Positions 1 through 13,600 of a stretch of DNA of 64,000 nucleotides are shown here, one piece after another. The translations under genes were made by a program, and so were the position numbers. Positions within the stretch are counted from its first letter, which is position 1. Each line of letters starts with the position of its first letter. The notes under the pieces were generated by a model. That model made no database searches, was not told where the DNA came from, and saw only the letters and a list, made by a program, of their open reading frames with translations. The stretch is from Acestrorhynchus altus (Eukaryota; Chordata; Actinopteri; Characiformes; Acestrorhynchidae): contig CM067520.1 in assembly GCA_034509495.1 (NCBI GenBank), positions 23,184,220 through 23,248,219 of the forward strand. Direction: 5' to 3'.

Positions 1-384
1 AGACCAACTAAACCACTGACCCCTAACACACCACAGCCTCAGACCAGCACTGCTGACCAAAGTCCAATCAGAGTCGACCAAACGATCAAACAGATCAAAT
101 CGGACTATCTAGAACACTGGGACAATGACACCAGAACCCAGTATAAATTAGAATGCTACTGGACCCTAAACAGACCTTACAGAGATCCACAGCAGAGACA
201 GATCCTGACCAAGTACCGGCTCAGTGACCACAACCTGGGCAGGTATAAACATTCCTGGCTGCCCAGAGAGGAGAGAGTGACAGAGCTGCACTTCCTCCTT
301 CACTGCACAAAATTCAACACAATTAGAGAAACGTTCAGTCAGAAAATCTCAAACATAGAAACTATGACCGAATTACAAAAATGA
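1..384 (+). pseudogene. LINE reverse-transcriptase ORF, C-terminal remnant
   Basis: Frame 1 is open from the left edge to a TGA at 382-384, giving about 127 residues. The translation contains 'LTKYRLSDHNLG', 'WLPREERVTELHFLLHC' and a charged C-terminus. This is the style of the zinc-finger-like tail seen after the reverse transcriptase in common fish LINE elements. The upstream part lies outside the window. Similarity continues in the same frame just past the TGA ('FLGEGRTAPLVRQIG'), so the stop is probably a mutation in a dead copy. The family name is not certain. Confidence 0.7.
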
Positions 385-693
385 CAAATTTTCCTCGGCG
401 AAGGCAGAACAGCACCTCTCGTCCGCCAGATAGGTGACAAAACCACTGTAAATAACAATGTAAATACCTGTTTGTATTGTTATGAAGATTTATGTGTACA
501 CATGTATACATGTATGTATATATATATATCTATGTATATATCTATGTGTATATGAGTATATGTGTATATGAGTATATGTGTATATGTATGTATATATGTC
601 CCTGTATTATTCTTCTGTTGTAATGTCTCTGTGCTTTGGCATCATTGTTAAAAGAACAGTAATGCCAATATAGCCAATTTAAATTGAAAATAA

Positions 694-700
<7 letters not shown>
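385..700 (+). mobile_element. LINE 3' untranslated tail
   Basis: This AT-rich stretch follows the LINE coding remnant. It ends in a segment with 'ctttggcatcattgtt' and 'aatgccaatatagcc', which resembles the usual 3' end of this fish LINE type ahead of a simple-repeat tail. The GA repeat begins directly after it. Confidence 0.55.
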
Positions 701-765
<65 letters not shown>

Positions 766-802
766 GTTGAAAACATCCATATTCCCAGGACCCCAAAGAG
801 AT

Positions 803-856
<54 letters not shown>

Positions 857-882
857 TGAAAACATCCATATTCCCAGGACCC

Positions 883-947
<65 letters not shown>

Positions 948-960
948 ACACACACACACA
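697..960. repeat. Compound GA microsatellite with a duplicated 36-bp spacer
   Basis: Three long GA runs are separated by two near-identical 36-bp spacers at about 765-800 and 854-889, each starting ggttgaaaacatcc and ending with ccccaaagag. A short CA run closes the block near 945-962. Serine-leucine open frames on the minus strand here are artefacts of the repeat. Confidence 0.9.
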
Positions 961-984
961 CACTGTGGGAAACATTATTCATTT

Positions 985-1064
985 ACTCAGTGAAAGAGAT
1001 AGAATGTTGACAGTGTGCAACATTGTTAATAATAAAGCCAACTTTAATTGAAAATTAAAAATTG

Positions 1065-1096
<32 letters not shown>

Positions 1097-1110
1097 AGAG
1101 AGAACATTCT
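985..1110 (+). mobile_element. Second LINE 3' tail followed by GA repeat
   Basis: A second segment carries 'gcaacattgttaataataa' and 'aagccaactttaattg', then a GA run at about 1063-1103. It resembles the tail at 636-700, so it is either a second insertion or a local duplication. Confidence 0.5.
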
Positions 1111-1524
1111 GGATCTGGAGCTGGTTGGGGATTTTCAGCGGACAGTAGGGGGCTTCCCTGGGCAGATCTGCGGGTGTAAAAGGAGCGCGTGCGTTCAAGA
1201 CCGAAAGTGAAAAGTGTGAAGGCGCAGAGAGCAGACCACAACAACCTGGACACTGTGACAGAGGGTCTGTCCGGCTGAATGGAGCTGTGCACTCATCTGG
1301 AAGACCTTCTTCTGACTGTGTGGAGGTACTGCTTTATTCTCAAGGTTATATAGGACAGATTCTGGGGTTGGTGGACTTGTAAGGTGGAACCTGTAACAAA
1401 AAGGGTTCCACAGAACTTTAAAGGTGTCCACAGTTCTATTTTTTGACCTTTAAACTGATCATAGAATCATTTTTCCTTTTGATGTTAATCTGTTTAGTTC
1501 TGATTGGAGCTAAAAGGGTTTCTG

Positions 1525-1690
1525 GAATAGTGTTGCTCAACCTGGTCCTGGAGACACCCCTACCCCTCATATGCTTTCCCTGCTCTAATGAGCTCATTAC
1601 CAAGCCCTTTAGAGTTGCAGGGGTTGTGTTACAGATTGAACATGCAGAGCACGGGTGCCTCCAGCACCAGGGTTGAGGAAAAAATGTTCT
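1525..1690. repeat. Short interspersed repeat, 'caacctggtcctgg' type
   Basis: The stretch around 'gctcaacctggtcctggaga' with 'gagctcattaccaagccctt' and 'cagcaccagggttgag' recurs in degenerate form at about 5550-5710, 23120-23200, 50790-50860, 51310-51465 and 63000-63065. It is a dispersed non-coding repeat of unknown class. Open frames through it are not credible genes. Confidence 0.6.
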
Positions 1691-1699
1691 AGACCAATG

Positions 1700-3200
1700 A
1701 TGAAACAGTTCTTGCTGGACAGAGGTTGGATGTGCCCTGAGTTATACCATATGTTCTTGATCAGGAAAAGCAGAAATAAGCAGAAATCTGGCACTTTGGG
1801 AATGGGATTTCCTACCTCTATTGTAGAGAACAGTCATTTAAACAGTAATATTTCACAAGCATTTGAATTCATTTTAGTTGGGATCCCTTGAAGAATCTCT
1901 TCCGATGGTATGTAGGGTTATTTCTATCTTCTTTAAGAATATAAAGCTGAAAAGACTCGTTTTCCTTAAATCAGTTCTGCATGAATAGCAAGTGTTTCAG
2001 TCTAGACAAGCCATCAAAAAAGCTGGGCTGCTTGTATCTCTGTGCCAAGAATGGAATACCATTACCCAACAGTAGTGCCAATACATGAAAGCTGTGATTG
2101 ATGGTCAAATTCCTCACGTCTCTTAAACATAACACAGTATTATGGTGTTGTTTAGATGATTATTAAATGAATTTCTTTGTGTTGTTCGAGGTTGCCAGAT
2201 CTAAAACAAGTGAAATTACCCGTTTCCTTAGTTTTGCTGTTTATGGGCCTGTGTTTGAGTAAAATCAACATTTTCATTTTATTCTATAAAGCATTTACAT
2301 CATTTCTCCCAAATTCCAAATGCATGTATTGCTGTTTAGAGCGTTTATTAGCAGAAACGTGAACTGCTATGAAAAGTGTTTTAGACCTCAAACACTGCAT
2401 AGTTGATATTCATATATAAATGCAATACTAACATTTTAACTTAACTATTGTATATGGTTTTATGTACCACGGTGTATGTAAGCATTTCACTTTTACAGAA
2501 CACGTTCTCTCAGTGCTGTGTTGAACATTTTCTTAAATAATGTAATAAAGTAACAATAAAATGAATATATTAATGTCCAAGATTGCACCAAAATGTTGTA
2601 TAATGTCCTTTAAAAGTCATCCTTTAATAACGTCCTTTAGTCAAACGTTTTCTGGTGTTTCATAAAAAGGAATCTTATACCTAAATTCTGTTGTTGAATA
2701 TAAAACAACAAAAATGATGAATATGTCCAAGCATCTGGACAGCAGTATATAAATGACCATATATTTCATACATTCAGTTCAGTGATGGTCATTCAGATGC
2801 GGTAGCACTATTCTGTCCTTTGAATTAGCACTGTTGTGAATCGAGCGTGGTGGTCTTTCATCTGTCCTGCCCACTTGGGACCCTTGGTAGGAGAACTGTT
2901 GAGTGACTAAGTCCGCTGTGAAAGTGGAATTGGTGGATATTTGTGTTTCCAATCAACCAGCTGAAAGGACAGCTCCCATTCTAACGTTTCTGCCTCGCTC
3001 GGTTTGAACCAGCAACTGAGCAGAGTCTGAGAAAATTAAAGAAGCTGAACCTCAAAAAGAGGAGAACTATATCCTGACCTTCTACTGTAGCTTTGTCCAG
3101 CAGCGTGAAGCATTTTCATTTTACTAAAAGAGTATTATTTTTATTCTAATGGTGAAATAAACACCCTTCTCTATCATCTGCATTATCTGTATCCTGCAGC
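1700..3200. other. AT-rich stretch upstream of the cytokine-like gene
   Basis: No coding exon is firmly supported here. A hydrophobic open stretch at about 2191-2258 with a usable donor (TTGA/gtaaaa) could be spliced to the exon at 3200. A downstream ATG gives a better signal peptide, so it is at most an alternative 5' exon. The promoter and 5' untranslated exons of the gene probably lie in or upstream of this stretch. Confidence 0.35.
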
Positions 3201-3291
3201 TGGCTCACAGGAGTGTGAGGATATGATCTTGGATGGTTTCCACGTTGACGTGATGAGCATCAAAACTTGGACGCATTGGATTTTTTTTGTT
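3200..3291 (+). other. flt3lg: First coding exon of the cytokine-like gene, with 5' UTR part
   Basis: An acceptor-like 'atcctgcag' ends at 3199 and a strong donor gtgagt starts at 3292. The frame is open through the exon. The ATG at 3253 is chosen because the 22 residues from it, across the next intron, form a textbook signal peptide ending at Ala22. The upstream in-frame part would then be untranslated. A second acceptor at 3210 is possible. Confidence 0.5.
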
Positions 3292-6200
3292 GTGAGTTCA
3301 CTGTTCTCCTTGCTCACATCTCAGTTTGGTCAACAGTACATTGAGTTGATCCTCACAAACACTAATAAATCAATCCCACAAATCCTCAAAAAATAGTTGC
3401 ACCCAGAAGGAAGTATGGGACTGCAGTTCTATTAGGAACGAAGATGAAGGTGATCAGGAAAAATAACTCATTATAAATGTAGACTGATCTGATCAATATT
3501 TATTGATCTTCACATACAGAAGTCGGGTCTCTCAGTACGATGTCGGGTTTAACGCAACATGCCAGACGTCTCTGCATGGAGTTGTAGAGGTTCCTAATGG
3601 TGTCCTGTGATGATCCATCCCATGCAGCTTGAATGTTCTGACTCAGTTCTGCAGATGGTGTGGTAGGGGGACTGGTCTGGTCATGGGACTGGTCATGGTA
3701 TAGTATCTGTGTCTTCAAGGTGAGCTCTTGAGACAGCAGCAGTATGTGGACGAGCGTCGTCCTGTTGGATTAGTGTGCTCAGAAAAGGTCGACCACTGGT
3801 TGCAGGACCTCATTTATGTAATGTTGGTCTGCCAAAGTGCCTGTAATGGAGACCAAAGGTCATCTGGCATGTAATTGCACCCACACCATGACATCCGAAA
3901 TTGTGGACCTTTGATCTTGGTGCTGACCATGTGCCTCCACACACAGATTCATTGGTCGATTCCAGCAGCGTGACACAACAAAGTCCCAGTTGTCCATTGC
4001 AATCAGCTGATTCATCCTGGGTGCAACTATTTTTTTGATGTATAAATATTGTGCATGATGTTTTGTCTGGCAAAGGATGGTTTGCTCCTTTAAACCTTTC
4101 CCGTTGGCTCCTGGCATCATAAGGGCATGTCTTTCCCCACTAACTCACCATCACTGTACCCTCCAGACTGTTGCTGCAGGCTTCATGGGGACAGGGCCAT
4201 ATATGGTGTTTAAACACACACAGATCTGCATCTCATTATCACGGTGGTTGTGATCTAAAGGTGATTGTGTGTTCAGCTTGTTTTACAGCTGTCTTCTCTG
4301 TTACAGGGATTTTTTTTGAGCCTGACTAGTGCTCGAAAATGCATCAATTTTGAAGATTGCTTGGTAAGTGTCTCACTGCCTTAATCATCGAAGGAATATT
4401 ACTTCTCAGAGTCCACGGTATTCGTTTTAGTACTGGGTTTTTTTTTTTGTACAACCCATTATCATCAATAACATCTGTATTAATAAGAAACAATCCAAAA
4501 TGACTGGATGGAGCAGTCTAGTACTTATATCACCATTTCATTTCGTCAGCGACTGAATGTCAAATTAAATTACATGTACAATTCAGTGCAGCTTATCCAT
4601 GTTGTGGAAAAAAGCGCATAACCTGACTTTAAATTCATCCAGTGGTTTTAGAAAGGACTCATATGAAAGCTGAAACCCTCCAAAACGACGTTTGATTTAC
4701 AAAAAATAAAATTGCCTTTTGTTTAGTGCTGGCTTCTGGGCACTGATTCGACCATGGAGACCATTTCGAGACAGAATCCTACAAACTGTTCTAGTTGACA
4801 CAGGGACTTGATGGACAGTGACACAGGGACAGTGGAAAAAGGACTGTCTTTGTACATTCTAACCAACAAACGTTCCTCCTGAGGAACAGTTGTGTTGTGG
4901 GGTCTGCCAGACCTGGGCTTGTCACAAACATCTCCAGTCTCTTCAGATCTTTTTTTAATTCTTTGTACTTGACGCTGAGACACATTAAAGGTGTCTGCAG
5001 TGGATTTGGTCTTCAGCCTCTTGATAATCAAGGTGGATTTTTTGGCATGTTGTCAGAAGCCAAGTTGCAGTTGAAGTGAAGGTCTGGGGTGCTGGGGTTC
5101 TTTTTATACACACCCACTGATGAACCGATCAGTTAGTGAGCACAGGTGAGGCTGTAACTAGGGTCGGGTGCGTTATATGACGAGGCGACAAAACGTTTGT
5201 CTTGCGAAAATCTGACCTTTCTGTTCATTAAACAATCAATATTTCTGCAGTGAAGCAAATTTATTTTAAATTAAACCTCGTTTGGGAGGGTTTCAGCTTT
5301 CATACGAGTCATTTCTAAAACCAATGGATGAATTAAAAGTCAGGTTATGAGCTTTTGTTTCCACAACTTCTGTCAGGGACTGTATATTATTCAGTGGATA
5401 CACTGATCAACCATAACATTCAACCTCCTTGTTGCCTGTGTTGGATGAGACGCAGCAGTGCTGCTGGAACAGCCCACCAACCAGACATATCCATAACTGA
5501 ATCCTGTGTGCAGCGTCCTGTGAGCATTGATGAAGGGCTAGAGCAGGAGTAGGCATCTCCAGGCCTGGAGTGCACACTCCTGCACAGCTTTGTGCTCTTC
5601 CTGCTCGAGCACACCTGGTTCAACTTGCCTCTTAATTGCCAGGTTTAGTAGGTCTGTTAGAGCAGGAACATCTGCTAACTGGCATTCCAGAATCAGGCTT
5701 GCTTACCCCTAGACTGGACGATGACCAACACAGATGAGTTTCCGTCTCTGACTTTACATCCACGTGGAGCGTCTAGGTAGGAGTGTCTAATAAAGTGGAC
5801 AGTGAGTGGACACAGGGTTTAAAAAATGACTTTATCTGTATATATATGGCTTGAATTATCACCGCTTGAATTAACTTTACACATCAGACCTTTGTTTCCC
5901 GTCTCTTTCCTGTATGTCTGTCACTCGGTTGAGCTGCAGGACTCATCATACTGCATCTGAATGTGGAGTTCATAGAATTGGTATAGATCTAATATATGCC
6001 TAAGCTCTAGGATAGCCCTGAACTCTGATTCAGCACGAACTCAGTTTTCATGGATGGAGTATTCACTGATTCATAATTGATGATATATTTGTGATTTTGT
6101 GTATTTTTTTAGACCAAAAACATGCTGAAGGATCATTTGTTTGAATTCAAAGAATTTCAACACCCTGATGAGCCAGAGGAGGTACAAACAACACTGTCTG

Positions 6201-7603
6201 AATAACGAGAAAGTGACATTTAACCTTTAGAGGCCAATTTTGTGGGATGTTTTTTAATGTATTTTTAGGTGCCAGATTTTGTCATTTATCTGGAGAATCC
6301 AGGCTACTTACATTTGTCTTGAGATGTAAAAATTAAGAGAATTAAATTTTTTGTATCAACTTGATCAAACTAATGTTACACTGTTACTGTTAAAGATGCT
6401 TCAAATAGTTGTGGTTTTGGCTTCACAAAGAACCATGTTTCTAATAAGAGATGTATGAGTATGAAGATCCCTTTAAAGGTTTAAAGAACTTTTTGATTTA
6501 ATTATTTTTTTTAAAACCAATTTAAAGGGACACACTTCTGGCAAAAACACGGTTCTTTAAGGAGCCAGAACTGGTTCTCAGGAACCTTCCCATTTTAAAA
6601 TCTAGTAATGTATGGCGCTGTATGCACATACGTATTGTTAGACATTTGGCATACAGGAGTCAGGAGACTGGAGGTTCAGACTGTGGGACAGAGAAACGTG
6701 TACGGACACAGCTCGGTTGGTCAGTAGTCTGGTCAGTCTCTCAAGCCACTTCAGTCTGAAGTCAACTCAGTCTAACCTGAGGGATTTTAGGAGGACCTTA
6801 TATACATTGTGGAGGAGGTAGAAGAGGAGTTGAAGGAGGGGTAAATGGGGGATGAAGTTAAGGTCAATTGTGGTGAGGGGGTAAATGGAGAAAGGAATCT
6901 TTACACAGATGGGCGACTGTCAACACTCTTCAGGCGGTTGATTGTATACAGAGACAGTGTGAGATGACCATTTGTTAAAGTCAAACACTGAAGGTGTGAG
7001 ATGACCATTTGCTAAGACAATGATCTAAGACAGTATATTTCTCTCAGTGTGCACAATGATCAACCATTACATTATGAACACCTCCTTGTTTTCTACTCTC
7101 ATGGTCAATTGTATCAGCTCCACTGACCACACTTTGTAATCCCATAATTACAATCTGTAGTCCATCAACAGTCAGGACCCCACAGGACCACCACAGAGCA
7201 GCTATTATAGTGGGTGGTGGGTCATTGTCAGCACTGCAGTCACACAGACATGGTGGTGGTGTGTTAGTGTGTGTTGCGCTGGTACGAGTGGATCAGACAC
7301 AGCAGTGCTGCTGGAGTGTTTAAACCCCTCAGTGTCACTGCTGGACTGAGAACAGTCCACCAACCAGAAATGTCCAGCTGACAGCGTCCTGTGAGTAGCG
7401 TCCTGTGAGCACTGATGAAGGACTAGAGGACGACCAACACAAGCGGATGAGCTTCTGTCTCTGACTTTACCTCTAAAAGATGGAGACACTAGGAAGGAAT
7501 GTAATAGAGTGGACAGTGAGTGGACACAGTGTCCAGCAGTCAGAGTAACTGCAATGCTGCGAATGACCCTTCACCCACATAATACATGCTCTATATTTGG
7601 GGA

Positions 7604-7648
<45 letters not shown>

Positions 7649-10600
7649 TATATAATATAGTCAGTCATCTGACGTATTGTATGAGTTTTCTGTAACAGAT
7701 TAAAGGCTCTTTAAACTCACACATATATTTAACAAACTTCAAAGACTTAAAACTGGTTATGAAGATCTGTTTCGTTTAGGAATGTATTGTTGTGTTTAGA
7801 AAATGGTTCCCACTTTTTATTTGCTATTTGATATGAAATATAATATCAGAGGAAAAGAGGGAACAAAATATGTGATTAAATATGGGAAGTTATGGGTTGT
7901 TAATAGTCTTTCTGTGTTTGTGTGTTTCCTCTTTTAGGATGGATATACACTTCTCTCCATTGTTAATATGATTTGTTCGAGCTTGAGGAAGTATGGAAAC
8001 ATGTATGACCTCAAGCCCAATGTCTCAGTCATGAATGGAAGCAATTTAGAAAAAATTAAGTTCTCGTATAAAGAAATTGTTTTTAATTCTGTAAGTATAT
8101 GTTTTGAGTATGGGGTCTCTGATACGTCCTGTTTGTTTGCGTGTAGTAGATACACACATGCTAATCTCTGTATCACTTGTCTTTCCAGCTAAAACTTCAG
8201 TCTAAAAGTGATGTTTTGACGGCCTGTGAGGAGCATGCTTGCAACATCTCATTCAAAACAAGTTACATCATCCCAGAGCTGATGCAGAAAAAATATAACA
8301 GAGTATGTGAATGGGATGGATTGTTGCCAGGTACTGTGTAGATAAAGGATTCTTACTTCTTTACAGATATGAGACTGATTGAGTAAAAACCCCTAAACGC
8401 GGTTTTCTTTCTCTCCCCTCTTCGGTAAACATCAGAGTGTCCATCAGCGCAGAGTAAGTCCTATTTTATGAAATTATTCTTTGGTGGCACACAGACTGGT
8501 GAACGTCCATTGAGGCTTTGAAGGGTGTATACTGCCCTCCACACTTATTCACTCACTTCATTTGATGCACGCTATGAGCAAAAGTATTTGGACACCTGTT
8601 TATTTATGAACTCAAGGGTATTAAATAGAGTTTATCATGCTTTTTGTTGGGGGTAACTGTCTCTACTGTCCAGGAAACTACTAGATTTGAGAGTTTCAAC
8701 TCTCCAACTCATCCCAAAAGTACTAGATGGAGCACCATCATTCCAGAGAACATAGTTCCTCTGCTTCACAGCTTAATAGCTGTTAGTGTGTTAGTGTGGG
8801 TTGCGCTAGTACGAGTGAAATAGACACAGCAGTGCTGCTGGAGTGTTTGAACTCCTCAGTGTCACTGCTGGACTGAGAATAGTCCACCAACCAGAAATGT
8901 CCAGCCAAGGGTGTTCTGTAGGCAGCGTCCTGTGAGCGCTGATGAAGGACTAGAGGATGACCAACACAAACTACAACTAAAACTACAACTACAGTAGGTA
9001 GGAGTGTCTTAATAGAGTGGACAGGGAGTGAACGCAGTGTTTAAACACTCCAGCAGCACTACTGTGTCTGATCCACTTACCGTACCAGAGCAACACACCC
9101 TAACACACCACCACCGTGTCACTGTCAATGCAAGGTTATGAATGACCCACCACCCACATCATACCTGCATGTTCCTGACCATCGAAGGTCAGAGTGAAAG
9201 GAGGTTAGCAAAGTATGTAGAGAAACAGATGGACTAATGGGGGTGGTCATAATGTTATGGCTGTAGTTTCATTTCTATATAATGTTTCTCATGTCATTTA
9301 GGTACGACTCCTTCACCACCACAAGTCAGCCACACATTTACAACTGCGCAGACATGTAAGTTATTCAGCACAATCTCTACACACATCTCAGGTGCCTCAT
9401 TACTCACCCTCTGCTTACTTTATTTTTTATTTCATTTTTTTTAGTCTCTCCAACGTCTACTCTATCGCCAACCGTCAGCCACCAAAACACAAGTAAGTTA
9501 TTCTCGTAAGCACTGCTTATGTTCGGTCAGGCCTGGGCTATTTCATTCTAAACTGGAGCAGCCTGGGATTCTGTAAATAGAACAACATGTCATATGATAG
9601 TAACGTTTCTTATGCCACCCAGGGACATCGTCATCACATCTCAAGAATTTCACATCTCCATCTCCATCTCCATATCCATCTCCATCTTGCAGTAAGCCAT
9701 GACTCTATTACCTACATACAGTCACATTCTGAAACTCTGGCGTCAGTAACCCCCACCCACTGATTTCTCAATTAAGAAATTTAGTGTAGACATTCTGGCC
9801 AAGCTACATCACTGTCATTTATTTGACGTAATTCTTCATACACAATATTGGCAAAAATATTGGGACACCTCCTCATTTCTTTTTCCAAAATCTTGCATAT
9901 GCATTGCACAAACAGCCAGAGCGGAATACCACACTTGTCAGTGGAATGTGAGGCTGTGGCTGAAATGGCTCCCTATTCCCTCATTAGTATTACGCTATAC
10001 AGGGACAGACTTAAGTAGTGTAGAAACACAAATGAATTCGGACACAGCACCGGTCACATAAACATGTTAAGCCATGTTAAAGCTCCGCCCACACACACAA
10101 ATTGAATTTTGAATTGAACAGAGAAGCTTTGATTAATGAACTAACATTACTACGTAACCATGACTGGCTTAGCAACTATATGAGCAAACATCAGCCCCAT
10201 TTTTCCCCACTGTGTTGCTTAGTAGTGAGATTCACAGTTGCAATCTGGTCCATATTCAGCTGATGTAGTGATATAAGACATAAAAAGGTGAACAACAGAT
10301 GAACACAGGATGAGAGATAGATCCTTTATAGAGCAAGCCAAACGGCGACAGCGGCAAGGAAAAGCTCCCTCAGAGCTGGAGGAAGAAACCTTGGGAGGAA
10401 CCAGGCTCACAAGGGGGAGGACCCATCCTCCTCTGGTCAAACTACTTATACACAGTTAGGGGACACTGGACCCCCACACCTCTGTTCTATTACTCGGGTA
10501 CTGAAGTAATGTTAGTTCGCTGGTGGACATATTAGTAACAGTCGATTTCTACATAGTTGGTGATGGTGGATGAGCAGCTAGTCCATGGCAGGACATGACT

Positions 10601-13600
10601 GAAGTGTTTTTGACCAAATTATTTAACTCCCCAGCTGCTCTATGGGCACCATGGATAGGGCTGCCCACCGCTCTGGTCTCTAATGTGTGAATTCGCGAGT
10701 GTGTGTGTTTCACTTCATGGATGGGGTTAAAGGCCATGTGCAAAAACAGTAGATCTATATGCACATTTACATTTAATACATAATTAAAATACCTCTGTTT
10801 TTGTAATTATTTAATTTTTTTTGGAAAGGGCCACTGAGATGTGGATTTTATTAACCAGAAAAAGTCCAATAGTTTCAAAAATGAAAAGGTTAGTGTCCAG
10901 TACCTGTCAGTGAACACATCACCAGTGTCAGGTCTGGACAGAGGGCAGCAGACGCAGATATAAATATGGTACTTAAATGGGACAAATGCGAAAAACAGAG
11001 TCAAACAGTCCAGGTCAATAACAGGCAGGCGAGACAATACCAGAATGGACAAACTAGGGACGAAGTCAAAAAACAAGCAAAGATCAAAACTGGTACACTA
11101 AACACAGGAGAAGTCAGAAAACAGAAACGGGTCAAACACGGACAGACTGATAACAATGAAACGGTGTTTGAGCCGTTACCATTTTCTGACTTTATCTCGT
11201 CTGCCTGTTATTGACCTGGACTTTTTGACTCTGTTTTTTGTTTTTACACATTGTGCATGTGCCCATTAAAGTACTGTATTTATATCAGCATCTGCTTCAC
11301 TCTGTCCAGACCTGACAGGAAACAAGACCTAGAAGGAAGCAGCAGATACTGGGAAAATGTTTGCATCTGTGTCCTCACAGGGACAGTTGTTAGGACAGTG
11401 TTTTGGCTTGTTTTGTACAACTGAATTGTCATTCCACAGCACTTTGACTCATCTTGGCTGTGACTGTTTGCATGATGCCCCACTGGGTATGCATGCCCAG
11501 CATGTGCTTGCTTATTCAATCTCTTGGTTCCTCAGCAGATACTTGCAGCACATTCTCTGGTTGGTCACTTTTAGCCTTACAACCCCAATTGCAATAAAGT
11601 AAAACATGAATAAAAACAGAACTTGATTGTTTGCAAATACTTTATTCAATTAAATCCACTACAAAGACAATATGTTTAATGTTCATATGGATAAACTTTT
11701 TTTGCAAATATTTTGAACTCGATGTTTGTAACATGTTCCAAAAAAGTTGGGACAGGGGCAACAAAAGCCTGGGAAAGTTGAGGATTGCTCAATAAAGAAC
11801 ATTCCACGTTCATTAGAAACAGATGAGGGTCATCACTGGGTATAAAGGGAGCATCCCTGAAAAGCTCAGGTGAGGCAACACAGTGGTAAACATGCCCCTG
11901 TCCCAACTTTTTTGGAAAATGAGTAAATGAAATTGAAATTGAAAATGAGTAAATATTTGCCAAAAAAAAAAAAAAGTTTATCCATTTGAACATTAAATAT
12001 CTTGTTTTTGTTGTGTGTTTAATTGAATAAAGGTAGAAAAGGATTTGTAAAATCGTATTCTGTTTTTATTTGTTTGAAACAATGGACTTTGGTCCACCAT
12101 TTATGAGTTGTGTTTTCCACAGGAGGTTGGGTCCCCAATGTGAGACTGTTGCTATGACTAATTTGGAAATACATGAGCTTTTGTCTTATTATTGGAAAGT
12201 TGTATTGTTTGATATGATCTACTCTCCCAATCATGCCACAAGGCTTTGGTAGAGCTCCAGCCCTTCACAAAAGGATTTCACAATTCTAAAACAATTCTTA
12301 AACTCAACCCCCAGCAAGACTGAACTGTTATTCCTTCCTGGAACCACTTCCCGATTTTACAGTTTCCTTTGAGACCCTACTGGTCAGTTCATTGGCAGTG
12401 AACATTATCCAACAGACTCCTCTGGTTAATGCTTGGCTTTGCATAAGGAGAACACAGGCTTGTGAGAAGCTAGTTCAGAACATTTAATCTGGTCATTCAG
12501 CAAATAAGGATATGAGTGGACTGACAACCTAAGTAGACACGCTGCATTCCACCTACAATTCAGTACTATCAGGCCATGAGATGGTCATGAAGTAAAAACA
12601 CACCCCACTGCAGTCTAAGACTTCCAAGACCTGCCCTGACAGAATGGGTAGCTGCAGACCTCAGCCTGAATTCATAAATTTGGTTTACCCAAGAGTATGA
12701 TGGGACCAGTATTTGTAGAGAGCTTCCACATGGTCAGTGCCAAGATGACAATAAATGATTGTGGAGGTAGTGAGAGACAGTGGGAGGCAAGTGTTCCTGA
12801 AATGTGTTCTCTTCCCAGACTAACCATAGTAACGAAGCTCTATCAAACCCTTTCGGTTCAGAATAGTTAGAATAAAAAAACCATCATCATCATTTGAGAA
12901 CTCATTTTGGAATTACATTTGGGATGAACTGGAATTATATAACTTTGGGTTCAGTACCGAAGCTCTGATACACATCTTTGGAAGGAATTGTTATGAGGAA
13001 GTTTCTTCTCTCTACCTCTGGGATAAGTTGAACGGATAAAGCTCCACTGAGCACATATTTTACCTTGGTGTTTGTGGTCCAGAACTAATCATCTAATCTA
13101 GGTAATATAATCAACAATGTCTAATGCTCTTGTGCCGGAATATGGTCTTGAGTAGAAATATTCCACGATCAAGTGTAAAGCCTTTCCAGAAAAATAGGCT
13201 CTGTTTAATCCGTCAGAGCTGGTGCCCAGCATATGCACACTGAGCAGACGGCGACAAAGGGAAGTGGAAGTACTTGCAGGGTGTTGTGGATTTATTTAAA
13301 GAAACCAACTGAGGAGGCAGAAACAGCAGGATCGTGCACACGCTGACAAACACTGGTAGCAAAAACTGATATGATCACTAAATAACAAACAAAAGGACAA
13401 ACAAAGGCTGACTGAAAACCTGGAACTTAAATACCCTGACACCATTACCAACATCTGGGACTAGTTGACGAAAGGGTAGGGTTACAAATGAGACACAGAT
13501 GAGAAAGGGCAGAGCAAGGGGGGAGACCGGACCAAAACAAAACCCGTGAGCTAGGAAGAACATGGGTCGGTTAAGAAAATGATAATGAGATGGGAAGACA

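Noticed and set aside
542..982. Minus-strand open frames of Ser-Leu repeats.
   Set aside because: They are translations of the GA microsatellite.
1443..1676. A plus-strand frame starting with a signal-like 'FFLLMLICLVLIG'.
   Set aside because: It has no ATG (starts at TTG), runs into a dispersed repeat and has no supported splice partner.
1279..2258. Upstream coding exons for the cytokine-like gene (ATG at 1279, hydrophobic exon 2191-2258 spliced to 3200).
   Set aside because: The phases do fit and give 'LPVSLVLLFMGLCL' before 'GSQEC'. But the ATG at 3253 gives a better signal peptide directly before the FLT3LG-like first cysteine, so the upstream model would put a second hydrophobic segment in the mature chain.
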